Assembly (NCBI GenBank): GCA_036399175.1
Contig: DASWNP010000040.1
Location: forward strand, 96,479 to 160,478
DNA from: DASWNP01 sp036399175
GTDB taxonomy: Bacteria; Acidobacteriota; Blastocatellia; Pyrinomonadales; Pyrinomonadaceae
Direction of reading: 5' to 3'
DNA length: 64,000 nt
The notes under the pieces were generated by a model that saw only the letters and a program-made list of their open reading frames with translations, did no database searches and had not been told where the DNA came from. The translations under genes were made by a program, and so were the position numbers. Shown piece after piece: positions 34,192 to 43,137 of the stretch; the first letter of the stretch is position 1; the number at the start of each line of letters is the position of its first letter.

Positions 34192-35358
34192 ATGAGTAGA
34201 GAGAACGGAAATCTTCTTTCGGTGAGAGACCTGAGAACCTACTTCGAGACGGAGGACGGGACGGTCAAGGCGGTCGATGGCATCACGTTCGACCTGAAGC
34301 GGGGCGAGACGCTAGGCATTGTCGGCGAGTCGGGCTCGGGCAAGTCGGTGACGAATTTGTCTGTGATTCGTCTGATTCCTGAACCGCCGGGGAAAATCGT
34401 CTCGGGCGAGGTAATCTTCGACGGCCTCAACATTCTCGATCTGTCGAAAGACGAGGTGCGACGTATTCGGGGCAAGCGTATCAGCATGATTTTTCAAGAC
34501 CCGATGACTTCGCTCAACCCGTTCATGCGCATCTCGAAGCAGTTGATGGAAATTACTCAACTGCATCTCGGCCACACGCGGGAGCAGGCTTACGAGCATG
34601 CCGTCAGGATGCTTGAGACGGTCGGCATCCCCGACGCGCGCGCGCGAGTGGATAGCTACCCGCACGAGTTTTCGGGCGGCATGCGGCAGCGCGTGATGAT
34701 TGCGATGGCGCTCTCTTGCGAGCCGGAATTGCTCATCGCCGACGAGCCGACGACCGCGCTCGACGTGACGATTCAGGCGCAGATTCTTGAGCTTATCAAG
34801 CAGCTCAAAATCGACACGGGCACGAGCGTCATTCTCATCACGCACGACCTCGGAGTAGTCGCCGGGATGACCGACCACATCATCGTCATGTACGCCGGAA
34901 AGGTCTTCGAGCAAGCGCCGACGCGCGAGCTGTTCGCCTGTCCGGGCAACCCCTACACGGTCGGGCTGCTGCGCTCCGTGCCCGACCCGGCGCACGAGGA
35001 AGGCAAATCGCTCTACCAGATTCCGGGTCTTCCGCCCGACGTGGCGCACCTGCCGCCGGGCTGTCCCTTCGCACCGCGCTGCGAGCGCGCCGAAGAGATT
35101 TGCCACAGAGAGTTTCCGCCCTTCGTCGAACTGAACGCAGACCATCATTCGCTCTGCCACTTCGCCGAAGAGGTCTACTCGAAGTCGTGCCGCGAGCGCG
35201 ACGAGCGTCAGGCCGGAAAAGCGGCAGAAGCCGGAACGGCTAGGGCGAATGTCGCTTCGTCGGCGTCGCTTGAAGTGGATGCTGGCTCGAACACTTCCGC
35301 GTCGTCTGTCGCACACGAGGACGCGGGCGCGCGAGAGCAGGAAGGAGACGTGCGATGA
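34192..35358 (+). CDS. oppD: Oligopeptide ABC transporter ATPase OppD-like
   Basis: 388 residues. Walker A GESGSGKS, Q-loop FQDPMTSLNP, signature FSGGMRQRVMIAMAL, Walker B LLIADEPTTALD and switch His ITHDLGVV are complete. The C-terminal oligopeptide/dipeptide transporter region has PGCPFAPRCERAEEIC. A final 50 residues (Ala/Ser/Glu-rich) extend beyond the family core. The stop overlaps the oppF start (ATGA). Confidence 0.96.
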   Translation: MSRENGNLLSVRDLRTYFETEDGTVKAVDGITFDLKRGETLGIVGESGSGKSVTNLSVIRLIPEPPGKIVSGEVIFDGLNILDLSKDEVRRIRGKRISMIFQDPMTSLNPFMRISKQLMEITQLHLGHTREQAYEHAVRMLETVGIPDARARVDSYPHEFSGGMRQRVMIAMALSCEPELLIADEPTTALDVTIQAQILELIKQLKIDTGTSVILITHDLGVVAGMTDHIIVMYAGKVFEQAPTRELFACPGNPYTVGLLRSVPDPAHEEGKSLYQIPGLPPDVAHLPPGCPFAPRCERAEEICHREFPPFVELNADHHSLCHFAEEVYSKSCRERDERQAGKAAEAGTARANVASSASLEVDAGSNTSASSVAHEDAGAREQEGDVR

Positions 35359-36527
35359 GTATGGGCGGTGTTCAGTCGGGCGCGGCGGCGGGCGCTGAGG
35401 GGTTGGCCGTCATGTCGGCTTCGAGAGGCGCGATAGGGAACGAGCCTCTTATCGCCATCCGCGATTTGAAGGTTCACTTCGGCCTCGGCGGCGGGACGGC
35501 CTGGGACAAGCTCATGGGCGGCTCGAAGGTTCGGCGCGTCGTGAAGGCGGTGGACGGCGTGACGCTCGATATTTTTCCGGGTGAGACTGTGGGACTCGTC
35601 GGCGAGTCGGGCTGCGGCAAATCGACGCTCGGACGCGCGCTGCTTCGTCTGACGGAACCGACCGGCGGGCAGGTGCTCTTCAACGGGCGCGACCTCGCGC
35701 GTCTCTCCCAGAGGGAGATGCGCGCCCAGCGTCGCCACTTGCAGATGATTTTCCAAGACCCTTACGCCTCGCTCAACCCGCGCATGACGGTCGGGCAAAT
35801 CATCGGCGAGCCCATCGAGACTTTCGGCCTCGCGCGCGGCGCGGAGAGAGACGTGCGCGTGCGCGAGCTGATGGAGACGGTCGGCTTGAGCCCGCGTTTC
35901 ATCAAGCGCTATCCGCACGAGTTTTCGGGCGGGCAACGCCAGCGCATCGGCATCGCGCGTGCGCTCGCCGCCAACCCCGATTTCGTCGTCGCCGACGAGC
36001 CCATCTCCGCGCTCGACGTTTCCATACAGGCGCAGATTATGAATCTCATGGAACGTCTCCAGCGCGAGCGCAATCTGACCTACCTGTTCATCTCCCACGA
36101 CCTGCGCGCCATCCGTCACGTCTCCGACCGGGTGGCCGTCATGTATCTCGGCAGGCTCGTCGAGATAGCGGACGCGAAGGTGGTCTACGACGACCCTCTG
36201 ATGCCGTACACGAAGGCGCTCATCTCGGCTGTGCCCGTGCCCGACCCGGAAATCGAGGCGACGCGCCAGCGCATCGTCTTGCAGGGCGACGTGCCTTCGC
36301 CGATTAATCCGCCGAGCGGCTGCCCATTTCACACGCGCTGCCCCTGGGCGATTCAGTCCTGCAAGGAAGTTGTGCCGCCGCTTGCAGAGATAAAGCCGAA
36401 ACACTACGCCGCCTGCATCCGCATCAGCCCCGAAGAGCCGTACATCGAGCGGGTCGCGCCGGGCGATGCGCCGGGCTTGAGGAATCCGGGGCGGGTCGTC
36501 GCCGAAAGGGACGCCGCCGTAGAGTGA
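35355..36527 (+). CDS. oppF: Oligopeptide ABC transporter ATPase OppF-like
   Basis: 390 residues overlapping oppD by 4 nt. Walker A GESGCGKST, FQDPYASLNPRMTVG, signature FSGGQRQRIGIARAL, Walker B VVADEPISALD and FISHDLRAI are present, and the C-terminal SGCPFHTRCPWAIQSC is typical. A start further in is possible: the first 30 residues are Gly/Ala-rich with an internal Met at 20. It completes the importer. Confidence 0.95.
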   Translation: MSMGGVQSGAAAGAEGLAVMSASRGAIGNEPLIAIRDLKVHFGLGGGTAWDKLMGGSKVRRVVKAVDGVTLDIFPGETVGLVGESGCGKSTLGRALLRLTEPTGGQVLFNGRDLARLSQREMRAQRRHLQMIFQDPYASLNPRMTVGQIIGEPIETFGLARGAERDVRVRELMETVGLSPRFIKRYPHEFSGGQRQRIGIARALAANPDFVVADEPISALDVSIQAQIMNLMERLQRERNLTYLFISHDLRAIRHVSDRVAVMYLGRLVEIADAKVVYDDPLMPYTKALISAVPVPDPEIEATRQRIVLQGDVPSPINPPSGCPFHTRCPWAIQSCKEVVPPLAEIKPKHYAACIRISPEEPYIERVAPGDAPGLRNPGRVVAERDAAVE

Positions 36528-36638
36528 AAGAAAGGGCGTATTGATTGTTTAGATAGTTACGAAAACGCGTGTGAGAGGCTCGGAAGACCTCGTGCCGGGC
36601 TTCGGCGGGCAGGTGTTAAAGTTATCAGGCTGCGACAC

Positions 36639-36667
36639 TTGTCTGTTTAAATGTAGATGCTTATACT
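36639..36667 (+). promoter_or_regulatory. Predicted promoter of the signalling cluster
   Basis: TTGTCT (36639-36644), a 17-nt spacer and TATACT (36662-36667), about 150 nt before the PocR-GGDEF gene. Confidence 0.55.
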
Positions 36668-36804
36668 GCTGCGGTTCGTAAGGGCGCAGGCGTCCCTGAA
36701 ACGCCTCGACCGTCCGGCTAGAATCCGTTGGCGCGTGTGCGGACGCGCCTAAGTCTTCACTGTGTGGACTAGCCCCTCCAGCCGCACTTCGAGTCTGAAC
36801 AAGC

Positions 36805-38979
36805 GTGTCATTTCAGCTAATGGATAAAGCCGCTGCCGCCCCAGAGCGTGCCGTGATCCAGTCACCCGAACATCGTTTGCCCGCCGGTTGGGCGGAGGCG
36901 CAGGAGTCGCTGGCGACGGCGACCGGCCTCGCCATCCTGCTCGTCGCAGGCCATCAGCCGCCCTCGCTCGTCACGTCGAACAACAACTCTCTCTGCGCCG
37001 CCTTTCAGTCGTCGCCCGCGCACGCGCACCTCTGCGAGCCCTTCTGCGGGCGCGCACACAAGCGCGCCCTCGAAGCGGGCGAAGCGAGCTACTATCGCTG
37101 CCACGCGGGTCTTCATTGCTTCAGCATGCCAATCGGCATCGGAGACCGCAAGCGTCCTCTGGCCGTAATCGGCGGTCGCACGTTCCTGCGCAGCGCCGAT
37201 TATCGCGCGCTCGCCGAGCGCATCCGCGCCGGAGATCTCGCAGACCTTCTCTCCGAAGACCTCTTCCGCAACGTCATCTTCGCTTCCCAACGGGATTTGG
37301 AAGAGCTGAGCACAGCCGTCTCGGAGCTGGCCGCGGAGTTTGCCGAGCCGACTCGCGCGCCCGCCAGACGCGGCAGGAAAGAAGGCGACGACGAAGGCGG
37401 CACGCCCGCCGCGAAGGCAGAAGCCTCACAGTCGAAGCGAGACGAAGAGACGGACGAGCCGCGCTCTCTCGTTCGACCTCGAAGAGACTACTTCGTGCCG
37501 GGCATGACGCTTCACGAAGCTTGCAGCACGGTCGTACCCCTGCTCGTCGAAGGCTACGGCATCAAGTCGGTCGCGCTGATGCTGCGCGACAACGAGAGCT
37601 TTGTGCCCTACTGCGTGACCGGGCAGTTCATCAAGACGCCGCCGCGTCTCGCGCTCAAGCCGAAGGAACTCAAGCAGCTTCAAACGAACGCGGGCGGAGA
37701 ATCCGTCGCCGTGCCGCTCGGCGGTCGTTCCTCTTCGATGCGCTCGGCGACGGTCGAGCTTTTCTCTCTGACGGTCGGGCAGGAGATAAAAGGCGCGCTG
37801 CTGATAGGAGAGACCGACCTCAGCGTCGAGCAGCGACGCGCCATCTCCGACTACTGCCGCGACATCGCACTGCCGCTCGAAGTAGTCCGCCTGCGCGAAG
37901 AGCTTGAGCGGCGGATGCTCGCCACTACTCACCTCCAAGCCTTCACAGAGAGCATCAACTCGGTCGAGCCCGGCGAAGCCTACTCGGCCATCCTGCGCCA
38001 TTCAACCGAGCTGCTTCACGCCGAGCGCGGCTCGCTCCTGCTTTTCGACGAGCGCGCGAACGAGCTGGCCGTCAAAGCCGTCATCGGGCCACGCGCGGAG
38101 TTTGCGCGAGAGGCGCGCGTGCGTCTGGGCGATGCCGTCTCCGGCGCTGTGATGCGCGAAGGCCGCCCGCTCGTCGTGCAGGACATCAACGGGGCGAGCG
38201 CAGGCGGGCATCATCCCGCGCCGAGCGAGCGCAGCTACAAGACAGGCTCTTTCATCAGCTACCCGATTATCGTCGGCGGGCGAAGGGTCGGCGTCCTGAA
38301 CATCACGGACAAAGCGGGCGGCGGCGTCTACGACGAGGTAGACCTCGGACTGCTCGACATGATTGCGCCGCAGATGGCGCTCGCGCTCGACCGCGCCGAG
38401 TGGCATCAGAAGGCGACGCAGTTTCAACTGCTCTCAATCACCGACCCGCTCACGGGGCTGCTCAATCGTCGTTACCTTGAAGAGCGTCTCTCCGAGGAGC
38501 TTGAGCGCTCCAAGCGCCACCGCTTTGCGATGAGCTTTTTGATGATAGACATCGACGACTTCAAGAACTACAACGACCGTAACGGCCATCAGGCCGGAGA
38601 CCTCGCCCTTGAGATGACGGCTCAGTGTTTGAAGTCGGCCTTGCGCTCGACCGACGTGGCGGCGCGCTACGGCGGCGAGGAGTTCAGCATCCTCCTGCCG
38701 CAGACCAATCTTTCGGAGGCGCTCGTCATCGCCGACCGAATCCGTCGCCGCGTCGAGCGCACGCACTACCCGCACGGCAAGGCGCAGCCGCTCGGAGCCG
38801 TCACCGTCAGCATCGGCATCTCTTCCTTCGGCCCCGACCTCGACACGCCCGCCAGCATCATTCACGCCGCCGACCGCGCGCTTTATCTCGCCAAGAGTCG
38901 CGGCAAAAACTGCATCGACTCCTTCAACGCCAACACGCCCAACCCCCCCGCCGGCGATGCCAACCGAGAAACCAAATAA
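36805..38979 (+). CDS. Diguanylate cyclase with PocR-type sensor and GAF domains
   Basis: 724 residues from GTG 36805; ATG 36820 is equally possible and neither has a clear ribosome site. About residues 30-165 fit the PocR sensory domain (CEPFCGRAHKRALEAG, YYRCHAGLHCFSMPI). About 385-535 form a GAF domain (LHAERGSLLLFDERANELAV). The last 180 residues are GGDEF with ITDPLTGLLNRRYLEERL and the active RYGGEEFSILLP. The cyclase is therefore expected to make c-di-GMP. It is soluble and overlaps the next gene by 23 nt. The PocR ligand is unknown. Confidence 0.9.
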   Translation: MSFQLMDKAAAAPERAVIQSPEHRLPAGWAEAQESLATATGLAILLVAGHQPPSLVTSNNNSLCAAFQSSPAHAHLCEPFCGRAHKRALEAGEASYYRCHAGLHCFSMPIGIGDRKRPLAVIGGRTFLRSADYRALAERIRAGDLADLLSEDLFRNVIFASQRDLEELSTAVSELAAEFAEPTRAPARRGRKEGDDEGGTPAAKAEASQSKRDEETDEPRSLVRPRRDYFVPGMTLHEACSTVVPLLVEGYGIKSVALMLRDNESFVPYCVTGQFIKTPPRLALKPKELKQLQTNAGGESVAVPLGGRSSSMRSATVELFSLTVGQEIKGALLIGETDLSVEQRRAISDYCRDIALPLEVVRLREELERRMLATTHLQAFTESINSVEPGEAYSAILRHSTELLHAERGSLLLFDERANELAVKAVIGPRAEFAREARVRLGDAVSGAVMREGRPLVVQDINGASAGGHHPAPSERSYKTGSFISYPIIVGGRRVGVLNITDKAGGGVYDEVDLGLLDMIAPQMALALDRAEWHQKATQFQLLSITDPLTGLLNRRYLEERLSEELERSKRHRFAMSFLMIDIDDFKNYNDRNGHQAGDLALEMTAQCLKSALRSTDVAARYGGEEFSILLPQTNLSEALVIADRIRRRVERTHYPHGKAQPLGAVTVSIGISSFGPDLDTPASIIHAADRALYLAKSRGKNCIDSFNANTPNPPAGDANRETK

Positions 38980-41230
38980 GAATCGGCCAAGCATCTTAGG
39001 GCGCGTCGCGGCGGAGGATTTCGTCGGGCGCGCAGAGGCGCTCCGGCAGCTCACGAGTCTCGCGCCGCACAGCGCGCAGGGGCGCGGCCTCCTGCTTCTG
39101 GCCTCGCCGATGTCGGGCGCATCAGAGCTTCTGCGCCAGGCTTTCGACCAGATTTTCCAGCAGCGCGCCGACGCTTTGCCCATCTACTTCGCCCTCTCGC
39201 GCAGCGACCGTACTACGATGGGCGCGGCTCGCCGCTTCCTCCACACCTTCCTTTTGCAACTCGTCGCCGAAAGGCGCAACGATGCCAAGCTCGTCACCGC
39301 GCCGCCCTCTTTGCAGGAACTTTTAGACCTCGTCGCGCCTTCGGATTACGAATGGGTCGAGCGCCTCATACGCGCCTACAGGAGCGCGCGCGAACAGGGC
39401 GACGAGCGCGCCTTCGTCCGCCTCTGTTTGAGCGCGCCGCAGCAGGCCGCCCGGCACGGTGCGCGCTCCGTCGTCATGCTCGACGACCTGCACCTCGCAG
39501 ACACTCTCTCGGGTGAAGTGAAGCTCGGCGCGGAATTGGCGCGCACGGCCGCGCACTCGGACGCGCCCTTCGTGCTCTGCGGCCTCCGCCGTCGCCTGCT
39601 CGACATGGTGAACGAATCCGACGAGCGCTCGCCCTCCGACGGCATGTCGCTCATACACCTCGAAGATTTAAGCGACGTGCAGGCGCGCACGCTCGTCGAA
39701 CGCCTCGCCTCCGGCCTCGGCGTTCCGCTCGGCGACGAGACGCGCGACCTCATCGCGCAGCAGTTCGCCGGAAGTCCCTTCTACATCACGGCGCTTTTGC
39801 GCGCGGCGAGAACCGGCGGCGTTTCGCTGACGAGCTTCCGCGAGTGCCAGCAGCTCTACGTGGACGAGCTGATGGGCGGGCGCATCAACCGCCGCTTCAA
39901 CGCGCTTCTGGAAGAGATTGCGCCGGAGATTTCCACGCGACGCGCGCTCATCCGCGCGCTGCACGAATCGACGGCCAACGTCGGCGGCAAGTCGCCCGCC
40001 GAAGCATGGCGACGCCGGCTCAACCTCGCGGGCGAAGAGCTTCAGCGCGTCGTCGGCGCGCTGCACGTCTACGAACTGGCGAGCTTCAACGCGACGCTCG
40101 TCGAAGTCGGTCGCAGCCTCGTCTGGCGCGATTACCTCGAAGCCAGTTTTCGTCTGCACGTTTCGGCCGAGCCGCGCGCGATGGTCGTCGCCGAAACGCT
40201 CGTCTCTTCCTTGAAGCGCGCGCCGCAGACGATGGCGCGACACTACCGGCGCGAGGCCGCGCTCAAGCTGCGCGACCTGCTCGCACGCTTCAACTTCCAG
40301 CGCGTGCCCACGAGCCTTCTGCACAACGACCGCTTCGCGCGCATGTACAGGGGCGTCAGCTCCGACGAAATCGCTTCCGGCCTCGAAGCCGAGACCGACC
40401 TCGTGCGTCTGCCGCAGACAATTCACACGGCGAGCTGCGCTTCCTTTCAGCCGTCGATGCTCAGCATCTGCGACGAAGAGCGCTGCATGATCGCTCACGG
40501 CTTCGACGCCACGCCCTACACCGATTCGAGCGCCGTCATCTGGCTCGCCGTCGAGATAGAATCAAAACTCGAAGCCGGTCGTGCGCTCACCGAGACCTGG
40601 TGCGACCGCCTCTCTCAGCTCGCACACGCCTGCGGCTTCGAGCGCGTGCGCCTCTGGCTCGTCGCCCCCGAAGGCTTTTCACAGGAAGCCTCCGAGCTTT
40701 TGAACGAGCGCGAGGCGTTCAGCTCCAGCCGCCAGCAGCTTGAGCTTCTGACGGCGCGCCTCAGACCCGAAGAGGCGGCGCGCGTGCGCGACGAGGCACA
40801 GTCGGCCTTGAACGAGTTTGAGATGGTCATCCCGATGGGCGACGACACGGAGCTAATCGCCGCGCACACAGTCGAGCAGATAGCGCGCCGTCTGGAGTTT
40901 CACCCCGAGGCGATTAATCAGATAAAGACGGCGCTCGTCGAAGCCTGCATCAACGCCGCCGAACACAGCCTGAGCCCCGACCGAAAAATTTATCAGCGTT
41001 TTCGTCTGGAAAGTGATAAATTAGTAGTCACAGTATCAAGCAGGGGCATTGCAGTCACTCCCCCTACGCCCCCTGGTTACGAACTTTTAAACGGTAATGA
41101 AGCGAACGGCGGCACAAAAAACCGTCGTGGGTGGGGTCTGAAGCTGATTCGCACCTTGATGGACGAGGTGGAATTCGAGCGCGTCGATGACGGAACCCGC
41201 CTGCGCATGACCAAATATCTACGTAAGTAA
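38957..41230 (+). CDS. ATPase-like regulatory domain fused to anti-sigma-type HATPase
   Basis: 757 residues. The N-terminal 350 resemble AAA/STAND-type ATPases (GRAEALRQL, Walker B-like SVVMLDDLHLAD), but the P-loop position reads SPMSGASELL, with no GK(S/T). The middle about 300 residues are unassigned. The last 130 are an HATPase of the RsbW/SpoIIAB kind: N-box ALVEACINAAEHS and G2-like RRGWGLKLI. The G1 DxGxG is replaced by SSRGIAV. It overlaps the cyclase upstream and lies 16 nt before a STAS gene, its likely partner. Kinase activity is uncertain because both nucleotide sites are altered. Confidence 0.75.
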   Translation: MPTEKPNKNRPSILGRVAAEDFVGRAEALRQLTSLAPHSAQGRGLLLLASPMSGASELLRQAFDQIFQQRADALPIYFALSRSDRTTMGAARRFLHTFLLQLVAERRNDAKLVTAPPSLQELLDLVAPSDYEWVERLIRAYRSAREQGDERAFVRLCLSAPQQAARHGARSVVMLDDLHLADTLSGEVKLGAELARTAAHSDAPFVLCGLRRRLLDMVNESDERSPSDGMSLIHLEDLSDVQARTLVERLASGLGVPLGDETRDLIAQQFAGSPFYITALLRAARTGGVSLTSFRECQQLYVDELMGGRINRRFNALLEEIAPEISTRRALIRALHESTANVGGKSPAEAWRRRLNLAGEELQRVVGALHVYELASFNATLVEVGRSLVWRDYLEASFRLHVSAEPRAMVVAETLVSSLKRAPQTMARHYRREAALKLRDLLARFNFQRVPTSLLHNDRFARMYRGVSSDEIASGLEAETDLVRLPQTIHTASCASFQPSMLSICDEERCMIAHGFDATPYTDSSAVIWLAVEIESKLEAGRALTETWCDRLSQLAHACGFERVRLWLVAPEGFSQEASELLNEREAFSSSRQQLELLTARLRPEEAARVRDEAQSALNEFEMVIPMGDDTELIAAHTVEQIARRLEFHPEAINQIKTALVEACINAAEHSLSPDRKIYQRFRLESDKLVVTVSSRGIAVTPPTPPGYELLNGNEANGGTKNRRGWGLKLIRTLMDEVEFERVDDGTRLRMTKYLRK

Positions 41231-41246
41231 GAAGGGACTTACTTAG

Positions 41247-41642
41247 ATGATTAAATCTCTGACGGGCGCACCCGCCGCTCCGGCGCGGGGCGTGGGCGGC
41301 GTCGCCATCGTTTACGCCGACGATTACGTCAACAAGCTGAGCGGCGAGCGCATCGAGCGCGAATGCCGAAATCAGCTTGAAGCCGGATGCCGCGCCATCC
41401 TCATCAGCTTCCGAAACACGGAGCTGGTCAACAGCATCGGCATCTCGATTCTTTTAGGCGTCATCGACATCGCCGAGCAGGCGGGCGTCCGGCTCATCTT
41501 CGCAGGCGTCAACCCCCACACCTGCGAGCTTTTCGAGCTGCTTGGGCTCACCCGACACGTCGCACTCGCCGACAGCGAAGAAGATGCGCTCTCAACTCTG
41601 AACGAATTTAACGTCTCTGCCCCTCAACCTCCCGGACACTGA
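41247..41642 (+). CDS. STAS-domain anti-sigma factor antagonist
   Basis: 131 residues. The STAS fold shows ISFRNTELVNSIGISILLG, where the Ser of NSIGIS is the expected phosphorylation site, and VRLIFAGVNPHTCELFELLGL. Proteins of this family bind an anti-sigma kinase when unphosphorylated. Its position 16 nt after the HATPase-bearing gene suggests the two form a switch; the PP2C phosphatase at 45759 could act on it. The controlled sigma factor is not in the window. Confidence 0.88.
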   Translation: MIKSLTGAPAAPARGVGGVAIVYADDYVNKLSGERIERECRNQLEAGCRAILISFRNTELVNSIGISILLGVIDIAEQAGVRLIFAGVNPHTCELFELLGLTRHVALADSEEDALSTLNEFNVSAPQPPGH

Positions 41643-41645
41643 AGA

Positions 41646-41719
41646 AGTAAATCGTGAATCGTAAATCGTGAATAGTTAAAACCTGTTCTTCACTATTCAC
41701 GATTTACGATTCACGATTG
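41646..41719. repeat. Heptad inverted repeat, AATCGTA family
   Basis: Left arm GTAAATCGTGAATCGTAAAT, centre GTTAAAACCTGTTCTTCAC, right arm ATTCACGATTTACGATTCACG, between the STAS and HD-GYP genes. Confidence 0.9.
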
Positions 41720-41743
41720 ACGAATTTGTCACTCACGAGGGCT

Positions 41744-43024
41744 ATGTCTGACAACCTGAGAAAAGTGCTTCACGCTTTCGGGGCGCTCGCCGATTTGGGT
41801 GAGGAGATGGCCGACACGCGCGACTTCGAGGAGATGGTGCGCTCGGCGCTGCACGTGGTCTTCGGCACGCTGGGAGTGAGGCGCGGGGGGGTGGCCGAGT
41901 TCAGGCGCAAGGCATCGCGTCTGGATTTCGTCGCCACGCGCGGCATGGGCAACACGCTTCTTTCCGGTCTGCCCCTCTCCGAAGGAGACGCCGAGACGCT
42001 GCGCTCAGAGAGGGCGGGCGGCATCTTTCTTTCTGCCTCTGCCTATACAGACGCCTCGCGCGCGTCCGGCTCGCCCCGTCTCGGAGACGAGCTGCGAACG
42101 ATGCTGGCTCATCTCGGCGTCGAGTTGGTGACCCCGCTCGTCGTGCGCGGCGATTTGGTGGGCGCGCTCCTGCTCGGCGGCAAGGCGAGCGACAAGCCTT
42201 TCGACGAAGACGACCGCGAGGTGGTGCGTGCGCTGGCGCGTCACATCGGCATCGGCCTGCACAATCACCGTCTGCTCCGCGAGGTCGAGCGTCGCGCCGA
42301 AGAGAACCAGCGCCTCTACGACGATTTGCGCACCATCTACCGCGACACCGTGCGCGCCTTCGCCGCCGCCATCGACTGCAAAGACAAGTACACGCAGGGA
42401 CACTCCGAGCGCGTCGGGAAGTATTGCGAGATTATCGCCGCCGAGATGGGCTGGAGTCCCGAGCAGGTGGAGGGCATCGCCGTCGCCGGATACCTGCACG
42501 ACATCGGCAAGCTCGTCGTTGACCGCGACATCATCAACGCGCCCTACAAAATCGACGCCAAGAAATCTTCGGAGCTTAACCGCCACCCGGCAGCCGGCTA
42601 CGAAATCCTCGCGCCCATCAACCACCCTTACGCCGACATCCCGCTCATGGCGCGCTATCATCACGAGCGCATCGACGGGCGCGGCTACCCCGAAGGCTTG
42701 AAGGGCGACGAGATTCCGCTCGGCGCGAGAATCGTCTCGCTCGCGGACTCCTTCGACGCCATGACGACCGACCGCCCCTACAAGCGTCGGCGCGCTATCG
42801 AAGAGGTCATCGAAGATTTCCGGCGCAACACCGGCAAGCAGTTCGACGCGCAGGTCGTCATCGCCTTCTGTCGCGCGCTCCTCAAAGAGATAAACGGCCA
42901 GACGCAGCCACGAAAAATCATCCGACTCCTCGGCAAAGACTACATCCAGCCCGAACAGGCCGCGCCCCTCATCTCCCAGCTCATCTCCGAGCTGGAAGCG
43001 GACGCCTGCGCCGTCAACGCCTGA
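41744..43024 (+). CDS. GAF and HD-GYP domain c-di-GMP phosphodiesterase
   Basis: 426 residues from ATG 41744 with GAGG upstream. A GAF domain at about residues 15-185 is followed by HD-GYP with YTQGHSERVGKYC, GYLHDIGKLVVDR, HPAAGYEIL, MARYHHERIDGRGYP and LADSFDAMTTDRPYK. All metal-binding His and Asp residues of the family are visible, so c-di-GMP hydrolysis is expected, opposing the cyclase at 36805. It closes the plus-strand signalling block and faces the FHA gene. Confidence 0.93.
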   Translation: MSDNLRKVLHAFGALADLGEEMADTRDFEEMVRSALHVVFGTLGVRRGGVAEFRRKASRLDFVATRGMGNTLLSGLPLSEGDAETLRSERAGGIFLSASAYTDASRASGSPRLGDELRTMLAHLGVELVTPLVVRGDLVGALLLGGKASDKPFDEDDREVVRALARHIGIGLHNHRLLREVERRAEENQRLYDDLRTIYRDTVRAFAAAIDCKDKYTQGHSERVGKYCEIIAAEMGWSPEQVEGIAVAGYLHDIGKLVVDRDIINAPYKIDAKKSSELNRHPAAGYEILAPINHPYADIPLMARYHHERIDGRGYPEGLKGDEIPLGARIVSLADSFDAMTTDRPYKRRRAIEEVIEDFRRNTGKQFDAQVVIAFCRALLKEINGQTQPRKIIRLLGKDYIQPEQAAPLISQLISELEADACAVNA

Positions 43025-43030
43025 AAAAGA

Positions 43031-43137
43031 CAAAAGGGGGAAAGGGGAAAGGAGAAAGGGGAAAGGGAAAGCAGAGCGTGAAGGCCGCGCTCTGTCTTAT
43101 CCTTTTCGCCCTTTTCCCTTTTCCCTTTCCCCTTTTG
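43031..43137. repeat. Heptad inverted repeat, AAAGGGG family
   Basis: Left arm of AAAGGGG/AAAGGAG units, centre GCAGAGCGTGAAGGCCGCGCTCTG (itself a hairpin), right arm of CCCTTTT units. It fills the gap between convergent HD-GYP and FHA genes. Confidence 0.88.
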
